A stretch of 64,000 bases of DNA from Bacteroidota bacterium. GTDB taxonomy: Bacteria; Bacteroidota; Bacteroidia; Sphingobacteriales; Sphingobacteriaceae. The translations under genes and the position numbers were made by a program. How positions within the stretch are numbered: position 1 is the first letter of the stretch; each line of letters begins with the position of its first letter. Shown in pieces: positions 44,495-52,145 of the stretch. The stretch lies in assembly GCA_026224775.1 (NCBI GenBank), contig JAMFRP010000026.1, positions 186,001 to 250,000 on the forward strand, in the 5' to 3' direction. The notes under the pieces were generated by a model that searched no databases, was not told where the DNA came from, and saw only the letters and a program-made list of their open reading frames with translations.

Positions 44495-44695
44495 AACTTA
44501 GCGTTAGCGATACCAGAGATAAGCGAACTGTTATTTATTATGCAACGAGAATATCTCCATCTACTGACAAAACACTGTCAGCATTTATCCCAATCCATTT
44601 CCCGAAATTTGTATATACCGGTCAACCGCTCTTGCGAAAGAGCGCCTAACGTTCTTTGAAATATTGCGATCCTAAGTCTCTGGCAGTACTATCCC

Positions 44696-45124
44696 TTATA
44701 AACTCGGGTCAAACTCCACTATCCATTCAATGCCATATTTATCCCTGAACATTGCGCCATATGTACCCCATGGACTATCGCCAATAGGTCCTTCAACATC
44801 TCCACCTGCTGATAGTCCGTTAAATATTTTGTCCGCCTCTTCACGACTTTCTACACTTACTGCTATTTTAGACCTGTTTTCTTGTTCGTTTACCCGGCCC
44901 ATAAATTCTGGAACGTCGTTAGCTATTAATACATTGTGTTTGCCAATAGGTAAAGCAATGTACATGAGTTTGTTTGCATCATTTTCCGCTACCGGGAATT
45001 CAGCGCTCGATAGGTCTTTGAAACGAACGATCTTTGTAAACTCTCCGCCAAAAACTGATTTGTAAAAAGTGAATGCTTCTTCGGCATTGCCGTTAAAGTT
45101 GATCCATGGATTAATTGTTCTCAT
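44696..45124 (-). CDS. VOC-family (PhnB-like) protein
   Basis: A 142-residue protein of the vicinal-oxygen-chelate fold, PhnB/3-demethylubiquinone methyltransferase-like branch. Seen: INPWINFNGNAEEAFTFYKS at the start, VFGGEFTKIVRF, YIALPIGKHNVLIANDVPEF, GGDVEGPIGDSPWGTYGAMF and DKYGIEWIVEFDPSL at the end. Small-molecule binding is likely, the substrate unknown. Last gene of an ArsR-SRPBCC-VOC set on the minus strand (46 bases after SRPBCC), a combination common in this phylum. Confidence 0.9.
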   Translation of the reverse strand: MRTINPWINFNGNAEEAFTFYKSVFGGEFTKIVRFKDLSSAEFPVAENDANKLMYIALPIGKHNVLIANDVPEFMGRVNEQENRSKIAVSVESREEADKIFNGLSAGGDVEGPIGDSPWGTYGAMFRDKYGIEWIVEFDPSL

Positions 45125-45170
45125 AATTTTTATTTTTTAAAAGTGATTGTAAATTTTCTTTTTATGTTTT

Positions 45171-45662
45171 CTACGATAAAGAGGCCAACAATTCTTCCAG
45201 GTTTTTTAAGCTCATGGTGAAGCCTATTTTGAAGCCCTCTAATAATTTCTCCAATCGCTCAAACGATTCATTGAAAATGGTAATGTCCACTTTGGTTCTA
45301 CCATTTTGTTCGCTGAAATTGTAATCCCAATCAGAACCCGGCAGTTCACGATTTTCGTCTTTATCCGCAAACGCGTTGTACATCTTAAAATTGGTTTTCG
45401 GGGTAATGGAAGTAAATTCCTGCACCACCCAGCGCTCCTGTCCCTCGGGGCTTATCATGGCGTAAAACCGCCGCCCTCCTACTTCAAAATTCATATACTT
45501 GGTTTTGGCGCGCATAGGTGCCGGCGCCACCCATTGGTCCAGTAGTTCGGCCTTGGTAAAGGCATCCCATACTAAAGCCTGACCGGCATTAAACTCCCTC
45601 GTGATATATACCGTTTTCGCTGCCTTGTCAACGGTAAAATCAAATAGCAAATCGTTGTTCAT
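45171..45662 (-). CDS. SRPBCC/AHSA1-domain protein
   Basis: A 163-residue START-like protein (activator-of-Hsp90 C-terminal type): [46 protein letters not shown]-like [12 protein letters not shown], and [20 protein letters not shown]. The fold binds hydrophobic ligands in a deep cavity; the ligand is unknown. Its ATG overlaps the ArsR stop as TAATG, showing translational coupling, so the regulator and this protein are made together. Confidence 0.9.
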   Translation of the reverse strand: MNNDLLFDFTVDKAAKTVYITREFNAGQALVWDAFTKAELLDQWVAPAPMRAKTKYMNFEVGGRRFYAMISPEGQERWVVQEFTSITPKTNFKMYNAFADKDENRELPGSDWDYNFSEQNGRTKVDITIFNESFERLEKLLEGFKIGFTMSLKNLEELLASLS

Positions 45663-45979
45663 TATTTCTGTTCTTTTAGTGTTGATAATATGTCGTCAAG
45701 TTGATTAAATTGAGTTTCCCAATTTTGCCTGAATTGCGCCAGCCAATGATCAAACTCCTGCATCTTTTTGGCGTTAAAATGATAATAAATTTCCCTGCCC
45801 GATTGCTCAGGCCTAATCAGTTCACACTCATGCAAAACTTTAATATGTTTTGATACAGCCTGCCGACTCATATCAAATTTTTCTGCCATCACATTTGGTG
45901 TTAATGCCTGGATGGTAAGTAAAGTTAAAATAGCCCTGCGGGTTGGATCGGCTATGGCTTGAAATATATCTTGCTTCAT
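45662..45979 (-). CDS. ArsR-family winged-helix repressor
   Basis: A 105-residue ArsR/SmtB-type regulator: [49 protein letters not shown] (recognition helix) and [12 protein letters not shown] for the wing. It lacks the CxC metal motif of arsenic/cadmium sensors, so it is the non-metal subgroup usually paired with SRPBCC genes. First gene of the ArsR-SRPBCC-VOC operon. Two matching palindromes stand just before its start and make autoregulation likely. Confidence 0.92.
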   Translation of the reverse strand: MKQDIFQAIADPTRRAILTLLTIQALTPNVMAEKFDMSRQAVSKHIKVLHECELIRPEQSGREIYYHFNAKKMQEFDHWLAQFRQNWETQFNQLDDILSTLKEQK

Positions 45980-45991
45980 TTTTAATGCAAT

Positions 45992-46039
45992 TGCGCAACT
46001 TTAAGGTTGCAAGTTACATGCAACTTTTGGGTTGCGCAA
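45992..46039. promoter_or_regulatory. Double palindromic operator candidate of the ArsR operon
   Basis: Two copies of GCAAC-N6-GTTGC (45995-46010 and 46020-46035) with centres 25 bases apart, the whole block closed by TTGCGCAAC on the left and GTTGCGCAA on the right. It overlaps the start of the promoter box and extends to 13 bases before the ArsR ATG, the usual place for an autorepressor site. Confidence 0.65.
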
Positions 46040-46044
46040 ATTTA
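46037..46044 (-). promoter_or_regulatory. TAnnTTTG promoter box of the ArsR operon
   Basis: On the minus strand reads TAAATTTG, touching the upstream end of the operator block and 57 bases before the ArsR ATG. Confidence 0.5.
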
Positions 46045-46179
46045 TTTGCAATTATTTTTTGGAAGGGAAATACAGGAAGTTGAGTGTCCACCGGGATTTC
46101 CTTAGACTGTGTCTACGGATTAATATGCCTGTAGCTTGCAACTACAGTTACTTAAAAAGAATAACGAGAATATTGCAGC

Positions 46180-46344
46180 CCACCCTCTTTCCGTCGCAGG
46201 CGAAGATAGGGTCGACCAGCGAAGCGCAGTCGGGGTGAGTCAGCGGAGCGCGAAAATATTTTGAGCGTTGCCTCCGGCCCAGGCTTTCACTCATACAGCA
46301 CTGCCCTTAGCCCAATGGCCGGTATCCGTTTCAATTCTTAACGC
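46180..46344. repeat. Composite repeat copy D
   Basis: Right half of the hairpin (46180-46241, GTCGACCAGCGAAGCGCAGT then GGGGTGAGTC), the linker CGGAGCGCGAAAATATTTTG, and a GCGTT...AACGC module (46265-46344). Family-1 and family-2 parts are missing. Same orientation as A-C. It ends 12 bases from the stop of the WG-repeat gene. The 45980-46355 gap otherwise holds the ArsR operator and promoter. Confidence 0.75.
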
Positions 46345-46355
46345 ATTTATTGTGC

Positions 46356-47324
46356 CTATTTAGATTGCGAAAAACCGTAATAAACAAATGCTTTACCCTG
46401 AGAATCCAAAAAAACAATCTCATTCTTCTTATTTAAAGCCAGGCATCCTCTGCCCGATATGTATTTGTAATTTTGAGGCAACATCACTTTCCCGGAGTCA
46501 TTAAAGAAATTATATAGCTTTTGGATTTTAAATATATGCTTGTCTTTGCGTAATTCTACAGGTTCATATTTGCTTTTAAATAATTGATTTAAATTGAAAT
46601 AGTAGTACCAATAGAAATCTTTTTTTAAAGCAAAATAATACAAATAATCATAGCTGGAATTTACAAGATCAGTGTACTGAAAAGGTAGAATTGTGTTTCC
46701 TTCTGTATCAATTATTCCATATTCCCCATTATATTGAGCTATTATATATTTATAAGAAGTATACAATATAGAATCATAAATAGGTTTAATATTAATTTCA
46801 CCTTTTATTCTAACGTTATTAACATTTCCTTTTACTTTAACGCCAAATTTTTTGCCAACTTCATAGGCATATGTTTGCGGATACCACCTGTCTATTTCAC
46901 TGAAAATATTGGCTTCTTGTTTGCCACTTGCAAAATTAAATGATGAACCATCTTGAAAGACTACGCTGTATTTATCATATGGAATATAAAAATCAGTATA
47001 TATTGGCTTTACAACGAATTCGCCTTGGCGGTCTATTATGCCATACTTCCCATTTTGTTTAACAACGGCATGATTCTTTTGATATGGATACGCTTCCTCG
47101 TAATGCAATTTGCTTATTTGTTTAGGCTTATTTAAATTGATATAAACAAAGCTGTCGTTTATATAAGTTGGTTTTAATGTATCATTAGGATTCATAGATC
47201 TTGAGAACTTCTCAAGCTCTATGAATTTAAACGGATAAGGTGCTTTTAAATTTGGTGGCAAATTTTGAGCGTTTGTATAAACACTCATGATTATAAGCAG
47301 AATACCAATATATATAGATTTCAT
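46356..47324 (-). CDS. Secreted WG-repeat protein
   Basis: A 322-residue protein with a signal peptide (SIYIGILLIIMSVYTNAQ). At least three WG-type repeats are visible: KQNGKYGIIDRQGEFVVKPIY, a version around KKFGVKVKGNV, and AQYNGEYGIIDTEGNTILPF (each quoted within 21-residue units; the core is GxYGIID-GE/GN-P). WG repeats are beta-rich modules of unknown ligand, frequent in Bacteroidota. The gene is far more AT-rich than its neighbours: 46561-46680 has 28 G/C in 120 bases. It lies between repeat copies D and E, both in the same orientation, which suggests recent acquisition. Confidence 0.85.
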   Translation of the reverse strand: MKSIYIGILLIIMSVYTNAQNLPPNLKAPYPFKFIELEKFSRSMNPNDTLKPTYINDSFVYINLNKPKQISKLHYEEAYPYQKNHAVVKQNGKYGIIDRQGEFVVKPIYTDFYIPYDKYSVVFQDGSSFNFASGKQEANIFSEIDRWYPQTYAYEVGKKFGVKVKGNVNNVRIKGEINIKPIYDSILYTSYKYIIAQYNGEYGIIDTEGNTILPFQYTDLVNSSYDYLYYFALKKDFYWYYYFNLNQLFKSKYEPVELRKDKHIFKIQKLYNFFNDSGKVMLPQNYKYISGRGCLALNKKNEIVFLDSQGKAFVYYGFSQSK

Positions 47325-47487
47325 CTTTGTGATTTTATAAAATATATTCGGTTGAAATCATTTCACCCCGTTTATGCGAAATGTGGTTTAGCTTTCGCTA
47401 AAGTATAAATCTTGCGATGCAATCGCAAACCCATATTCAGCACTCGTTGCAAACGAGCACAAGTAAAGAGAAAGAAATAACATGTAG

Positions 47488-47562
47488 CTCACCCTCTATA
47501 TCGCGCAGCGAAAGAGAGGGTCGACCAGCGTAGCGTAGTCGGGGTGAGTCACCGAAGCGCGA
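47488..47562. repeat. Composite repeat copy E (short)
   Basis: A compact hairpin: CTCACCCTCT at the left and GAAAGAGAGGGTCGACCAGC...GGGGTGAGTC at the right, followed by CGAAGCGCG. No GCGTT...AACGC module follows. Same orientation as A-D. It ends 18 bases from the nuoB stop. Confidence 0.7.
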
Positions 47563-47579
47563 AAAAGCAACAATACAAG

Positions 47580-48086
47580 TTATACAGCTTCCACCTTAGC
47601 AGCCCGATTCCCCGCCAAGCTCTCCCCCTCAATCTTCTTCTGCAATTCCAAAATTGCCCCAATTAACGATTCCGGGCGTGGCGGACACCCCTGCACATAA
47701 ACATCGACAGGAATAACCCTATCAACACCTTTAACCACGTGATAACCATATTGCCAGTAAGGTCCGCCGCAATTAGAGCAGGACCCCATCGAGATCACAT
47801 ATTTAGGTTCGGGCATTTGCTCATATAAACGTTTAATGCGCTCGGCCATTTTAAAGGTAACAGTACCGGCAATAATAATAACATCCGCATGGCGTGCCGA
47901 CGGGCGGGGGAAAACGCCAAAGCGGTCCAAATCATAAGTGGACGCAAATGAGCCCATCATTTCAATAGCGCAACAGGCAATACCAAAACTTAAAGGCCAT
48001 AACGATGATAAACGAGCCCAGTTTAACAGGTCGTCCATTTTGGTGATTACTACACCGCCACTTTCACTGGTTATATCATTACTCAT
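47580..48086 (-). CDS. nuoB: NADH-quinone oxidoreductase subunit B
   Basis: Iron-sulfur subunit of respiratory complex I that carries cluster N2, next to the quinone site. The 168-residue protein has the cluster ligands: the tandem cysteines in [10 protein letters not shown], a cysteine in [13 protein letters not shown] and the last in [11 protein letters not shown]. The length is typical. Its start overlaps the nuoA stop by 8 bases, so the two are coupled. nuoC and the later nuo genes do not follow; instead repeat copy E and the WG-repeat gene do. Confidence 0.95.
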   Translation of the reverse strand: MSNDITSESGGVVITKMDDLLNWARLSSLWPLSFGIACCAIEMMGSFASTYDLDRFGVFPRPSARHADVIIIAGTVTFKMAERIKRLYEQMPEPKYVISMGSCSNCGGPYWQYGYHVVKGVDRVIPVDVYVQGCPPRPESLIGAILELQKKIEGESLAGNRAAKVEAV

Positions 48087-48687
48087 TTTCAGGCTTTTTA
48101 AAAGTTGGTTTAAACATTGGCTTCCTGATCGGTTGCGGTGTTGCCGGTGCAGTACTCACAGTCTCAGCAGCTAAAACAGGTTGCTCCATGCTGAATTTTC
48201 GTACAGTATGAGAACTCTGCTCCAAATTTAATTTATCATAAAGCGATGTTGGTATCTGTACATCTGTAGTCGGTTTAATTACGGCTGGTTTAATCCAATC
48301 CAAATCACCTTTGCACCAAACATAAACTAATCCCAATATCAGTATCCCCAAAAAAATGAACATTTCCACTAAGGATAATATTCCCCATCTTGGTTCAACT
48401 TTATTAATCTCGTGACTGCCAAAAACCGTCGCCCACGGGAAAACAAATACCATCTCTACTTCAAAAAGAAGAAATACTAACGCGATTACATAAAAGCGCG
48501 AGTTAAAAGGCAACCATGCACTGCCTACGGGTTCTTCTCCGCATTCGTAAGAAGTCTGCTTCTCAAAATTGGGATGGTTGGGTGCAAAAACGCGGTTCAC
48601 AAAGAATATTAAGCATACCACTATTATTCCTGTAATTAAAAAGATAAGTATCTTCCCAAATTCTGATATTTGCGCAACATCGCCCAT
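48079..48687 (-). CDS. nuoA: NADH-quinone oxidoreductase subunit A with long C-terminal tail
   Basis: Membrane subunit of complex I. The start at 48687 ([14 protein letters not shown]) fits the family; a longer reading from 48858 has no support. Three membrane spans are visible (residues ~11-31, 64-89, 102-125), with the conserved loop [12 protein letters not shown] and the acidic [11 protein letters not shown]. The core ends near residue 130, where most NuoA proteins stop, but about 70 more residues follow, polar and then Pro/Lys-rich ([17 protein letters not shown]). The start codon overlaps that of the divergent flavoprotein gene. Confidence 0.93.
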   Translation of the reverse strand: MGDVAQISEFGKILIFLITGIIVVCLIFFVNRVFAPNHPNFEKQTSYECGEEPVGSAWLPFNSRFYVIALVFLLFEVEMVFVFPWATVFGSHEINKVEPRWGILSLVEMFIFLGILILGLVYVWCKGDLDWIKPAVIKPTTDVQIPTSLYDKLNLEQSSHTVRKFSMEQPVLAAETVSTAPATPQPIRKPMFKPTFKKPENE

Positions 48688-49900
48688 GGCAACAAATTTA
48701 ATAAAACAAACAGATTTCGACGCTATAATTATTGGCGGTGGCGCATGCGGCTTAATGACCGCCGTGCAAGCAGGATTTTTAGGTAAACGGACACTTATCC
48801 TCGAAAAGAACGATAAGGTAGGGGCTAAGATCCTCATCAGTGGCGGCGGACGATGCAATTATACAAACCTATATTCCTCGGCACAACAATTTATCTCAGT
48901 AAATGAGCATTTCTGCAAATCAGCCTTCGCGCAATGGACTGTGGAGGATACCATCAGTTTTTTTGAAACCTATGGCATTGAAGGCCAGGAGAAAACTTTA
49001 GGTCAGCTATTCCCCACAACCAATAAAGCAAAAGATGTAGTAGAAGTCTTCACCGGCCTATGCCGCGATCTCGGTCAGGAAATTAAGTGTGATGTCACCG
49101 TAAAAAATATCGATAAACAGGGTAATGATTTCATAGTTACCTATGAGATTGGTGAAAAGGAATACCAACTACAAACGCCAAAAGTGGTAATCGCCTCCGG
49201 CGGATTACCTATCCAAAAGATAGGGGCAACCGATTTTGGTCTGCGCATGGCGCGAAAGTTTGATCTAAATCTTACCGAAACAGCTCCCGCATTAGTGCCA
49301 TTAACCATCACCGGGAAAGATCAACCATGGTATGAACAGCTATCCGGCAACAGCATTTTTTGTCGCGTTTGGAACGATAGGATTAGCTTTGAAGAAAATA
49401 TCCTCTTCACCCATTGGGGCTTAAGTGGTCCGGCAATCCTGCAAATCTCATCCTACTGGCGACCGGGCGAATCTATTTATATCGATCTGTTACCTAACGA
49501 AAATATTGCTGAACTCATTCAGCAGGAAAAAGAGGCAAACGGCAAAAAAATGCTACTGGCTTATTTAGCAAGTTTATACACCCGCAAGTTTGCCGAAGCA
49601 TTAAGTGATAAATTACCCGTTGAAAAGAATCTCGCCTCATTAACCAAAACTGATATTGAAAACATCAGCGCGTTAATACACGAATTTAAAGTAAAACCGG
49701 CAGGGGATAAAGGCTACGACAAAGCCGAAGTAATGCGCGGAGGCGTATCAACCGATGAACTATCATCCAAAACCCTCGAAGTTAAAAAAGTACCCGGCCT
49801 ATACTATGGCGGCGAATGTGTAGACGTAACCGGCTGGCTCGGAGGCTACAATTTCCAATGGGCCTGGGCCTGCGGATTTGTAATAGCGCAGAGCATTTAA
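48686..49900 (+). CDS. YhiN/HI0933-family NAD(P)/FAD-dependent oxidoreductase
   Basis: A 404-residue flavoprotein. The start is ATG at 48686, because the Rossmann FAD motif follows at once (FDAIIIGGGACGLMTAVQAG). Other family marks: AKILISGGGRCNYTN, ASGGLPIQKIGATDFGL, NILFTHWGLSGPAILQIS and the C-terminal GLYYGGECVDVTGWLGGYN with FQWAWACGFVIA. Reaction unknown; the family is widespread and conserved. Its start codon shares two bases with the nuoA start on the other strand (CATG), so each promoter must lie inside the other gene or the leaders overlap. Confidence 0.9.
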   Translation: MATNLIKQTDFDAIIIGGGACGLMTAVQAGFLGKRTLILEKNDKVGAKILISGGGRCNYTNLYSSAQQFISVNEHFCKSAFAQWTVEDTISFFETYGIEGQEKTLGQLFPTTNKAKDVVEVFTGLCRDLGQEIKCDVTVKNIDKQGNDFIVTYEIGEKEYQLQTPKVVIASGGLPIQKIGATDFGLRMARKFDLNLTETAPALVPLTITGKDQPWYEQLSGNSIFCRVWNDRISFEENILFTHWGLSGPAILQISSYWRPGESIYIDLLPNENIAELIQQEKEANGKKMLLAYLASLYTRKFAEALSDKLPVEKNLASLTKTDIENISALIHEFKVKPAGDKGYDKAEVMRGGVSTDELSSKTLEVKKVPGLYYGGECVDVTGWLGGYNFQWAWACGFVIAQSI

Positions 49901-49904
49901 AAGA

Positions 49905-50109
49905 GAGTCAAGAGTCAAGATTTAAGAGTCAAGATTTTTTTGAACGATCTTAACAGCTGTCTAATAAATCTATGTCATTGCGAGGAACGAAGCAATCGCG
50001 AACTTTGCAGAGCCACTTTTCTACGTGCGATTGCTTCGTTCCTCGCAATGGCATAAAATAATAAAGAGTCAAGAATCAAAATGGTTTCCCATCTTGATTC
50101 TTGACTCTT
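49905..50109. repeat. GAGTCAAGA words around a family-1 palindrome
   Basis: Three direct GAGTCAAGA words (49905-49934), then a full family-1 palindrome (49974-50052, GTCATTGCGAGGAACGAAGC to TTCGTTCCTCGCAATGGC), then AAGAGTCAAGAATCAA (50064-50079) in a perfect 16-bp hairpin with TTGATTCTTGACTCTT (50094-50109). It fills the gap between the convergent flavoprotein and glycine-rich protein genes. Confidence 0.75.
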
Positions 50110-50127
50110 ACCTCTTGATTCTGAAAA

Positions 50128-50820
50128 TTACTGTGCTCCGTGAGCAGCCTGCGCTTTATAATAGTTATTTATCAGCTTATCAATATTGCGCAGATTATAT
50201 TTGTTCTGATGCAGCTGATCTACAATTTCAGACTCATCACCCAAAATTTCTCTCATCACATCTATAAAATTAGCTGGGGTTAATTGCTTCATCACCGCTG
50301 TATTCGCACCATAATAATAACCAGTTACCGTTGATCCACCTAATGGTATGCTAATACCACCTCCTAAACCCATGCCGAAACCGCCGCCGCCGGTACCAAA
50401 ACCGCCGCCAACGCCTATACCAACATCCGGCTGAACGCCGCCGCCGCCATTTACTTTACCCCTGAACATATAAAGTTTCGGGTCGGCATCTACTACAACT
50501 TTCACAAAATCCAGTTCGTATTTGCTCCATACACCCATTCTTGGTGCCACGGCAACTATAAAGCTATCGCGACCCATTACAAATGAGCTTAGTTCGCTGG
50601 CGCTGATCTTAATAGAGTTTGCCTTATCGTTAGGCTTATATTCAATAAAAGCTTCGTCGGGAATGGGGTGAGCGCCCGACATTTTCATTTTAATCAAACC
50701 GATCGACTTGTTGTTTTTAACATCGTAATAGCAGCCCGACTGCCAGGTTTGTGCCTGTGATTTTTCAAAAACGAAAAGGAGGCAAAAGATTGATAAGCAG
50801 ATTGTGGTTATTTTAAACAT
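50128..50820 (-). CDS. Hypothetical secreted protein with glycine-rich segment
   Basis: Not recognised. 230 residues with a signal peptide (ICLSIFCLLFVFEKSQAQ). An N-terminal beta-rich domain (SGCYYDVKNNKSIGLIKMKM, YELDFVKVVVDADPKLYMF) is followed by a glycine-rich run over residues ~123-165 (GVGGGFGTGGGGFGMGLGGG) and a polar helical C-terminus (FIDVMREILGDESEIVDQL, YNLRNIDKLINNYYKAQ). The glycine run may be a flexible spacer between two folded parts. Likely periplasmic or surface; no function can be assigned. Confidence 0.75.
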   Translation of the reverse strand: MFKITTICLSIFCLLFVFEKSQAQTWQSGCYYDVKNNKSIGLIKMKMSGAHPIPDEAFIEYKPNDKANSIKISASELSSFVMGRDSFIVAVAPRMGVWSKYELDFVKVVVDADPKLYMFRGKVNGGGGVQPDVGIGVGGGFGTGGGGFGMGLGGGISIPLGGSTVTGYYYGANTAVMKQLTPANFIDVMREILGDESEIVDQLHQNKYNLRNIDKLINNYYKAQAAHGAQ

Positions 50821-50982
50821 AATAGTAGGTAAACGTAGTATTCATCGCAAAATTACTTACCACAAAAATAACTTTTTATATGTTCATTGCTAACTTGTTT
50901 CAACATCTTTACAAGCTAGTGTTTCATCGGTTTGCCAAAAACAATTAGTTTTGAATTTTTAACCAACCACATCAAAATAATT

Positions 50983-51999
50983 ATGCAATTAACTGTCGAT
51001 CTGCGCAGCGATACCGTTACCAAACCAACCCCCGGCATGCTGGATGCCATGATGAATGCCAAAGTTGGCGACGATGTTTTTGGTGAAGATGAAACCGTAA
51101 ACCAGCTCGAAGAAAAGTCAGCGGCAATGTTTGGTATGGAGGCCGGGATATTTTGTCCATCGGGTACTATGACCAACCAGATCGCCATAAAATGTTTCAC
51201 CCAACCTTTGGATGAATTAATAACGGATCAAACCGCCCATATTTATCGTTATGAGGGTGGGGGAATAGCATTCAACTCGGCAGTCTCAACACGTTTGCTG
51301 AATGGCTATCGCGGTATTATCACCGCCGAAATGATTGAACCGGAAATTAACGCCGACAATATTCATCACCCACATACCAGCTTAGTCGCCTTAGAAAATA
51401 CCGTAAATAAAGGCGGAGGTAGCTGCTACACGCTGGCCCAAATTAAACCCATTGCTGATTTATGCCGCAACAAAAACCTAAAGCTCCATTTAGATGGCGC
51501 CAGGATCTTCAATGCCCTTGCCCATACCGGCGATAAGGCCGTTGATTATGGCAAATATTTTAATGGTATATCGGTTTGTTTATCCAAAGGCTTAGGCGCT
51601 CCGGTAGGTTCTGTTTTTTTGGCTGATAAGGAAACCATTAAATACGCCCGCCGTATCCGTAAAGTTTTTGGTGGAGGTATGCGCCAGGCCGGATTCTTAG
51701 CCGCAGCCGGAATATATGCGCTCGATAATCATGTGGATCGTCTAAAAATCGACCATGCCCATGCGCAAATGCTTAACGAAACCCTAAGCAATCTCCCATG
51801 GGTAAGCGGCGTTTTACCTGCCGAAACCAATCTTATTCTATTCGATACCGTTGAACCCGCCGCGATCATATTAGAAAAGCTTGCCGAAAAAGGAATCAGG
51901 GCAATGAGTACCGATAAGCACCGGATCCGCTTTGTATTACACCTTGATGTGCATCCTGAGCAAATTGAGTATACGGTTGATGTGTTGAAAAGCTTATAA
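50983..51999 (+). CDS. Low-specificity L-threonine aldolase
   Basis: PLP enzyme of 338 residues that splits threonine to glycine and acetaldehyde, of the LtaE/GLY1 family. ATG at 50983 (MQLTVDLRSDTVTKPTPGML) is the real start; an upstream TTG at 50932 adds residues without homology. Motifs: GDDVFGEDETVNQLE, FCPSGTMTNQIAIK, HIYRYEGGG, LENTVNKGGGSCY, LHLDGARIFNA and the PLP lysine in VCLSKGLGAPVGS. Cytoplasmic, single gene, ending in a palindrome and a terminator shared with rpoD. Confidence 0.93.
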   Translation: MQLTVDLRSDTVTKPTPGMLDAMMNAKVGDDVFGEDETVNQLEEKSAAMFGMEAGIFCPSGTMTNQIAIKCFTQPLDELITDQTAHIYRYEGGGIAFNSAVSTRLLNGYRGIITAEMIEPEINADNIHHPHTSLVALENTVNKGGGSCYTLAQIKPIADLCRNKNLKLHLDGARIFNALAHTGDKAVDYGKYFNGISVCLSKGLGAPVGSVFLADKETIKYARRIRKVFGGGMRQAGFLAAAGIYALDNHVDRLKIDHAHAQMLNETLSNLPWVSGVLPAETNLILFDTVEPAAIILEKLAEKGIRAMSTDKHRIRFVLHLDVHPEQIEYTVDVLKSL

Positions 52000-52007
52000 T
52001 ATTCCCA

Positions 52008-52088
52008 CTTTGTCGTTCTGAACGCAGTGAAGAATCTGTAAGATAGTTTACGCCGGATAGATTCTTCACTGCGTTCAGAATGACAAAG
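52008..52088. repeat. Family-2 palindrome, complete copy
   Basis: CTTTGTCGTTCTGAACGCAG at the left pairs with CTGCGTTCAGAATGACAAAG at the right, continuing through TGAAGAATCT/AGATTCTTCA to a ~20-base centre with GTAAGATAGTTTACGC. It is the full form of which 36268 and 37756 are left halves. Confidence 0.85.
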
Positions 52089-52094
52089 CGGATT

Positions 52095-52136
52095 AAAACA
52101 AGAAAAGCCCTGCATCTGCAAGGCTTTTCTTGTTTT
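52095..52136. terminator. Shared terminator between threonine aldolase and rpoD
   Basis: AAAACAAGAAAAGCC and GGCTTTTCTTGTTTT form a perfect 15-bp stem with a 12-base loop, 9 bases beyond the rpoD stop. Symmetric, so it can serve both convergent genes. Confidence 0.85.
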
Positions 52137-52145
52137 AAAGGGTTA

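Noticed and set aside
44308..44496. 61-residue open frame downstream of copy C
   Set aside because: It runs through a worn family-1 remnant and the GTTACTTTCTTTT inverted repeat; no protein-like features.
36319..47562. Integron-like array with attC-type sites bracketing cassettes
   Set aside because: Same-orientation hairpin repeats between genes and GTT/AAC-containing ends recall attC sites, but the core order is reversed (GCGTT first, AACGC last, rather than AAC first and GTT last), large core genes lie between copies, and no tyrosine integrase is present.
48569..48685. Longer N-terminus for the YhiN-like flavoprotein
   Set aside because: The extension is antisense to the NuoA N-terminus, and the FAD motif should be close to the start, as it is from 48686.
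48688..48858. Longer N-terminus for NuoA
   Set aside because: The extra 57 residues are antisense to the flavoprotein FAD motif and have no NuoA similarity; the family begins at the ATG at 48687.
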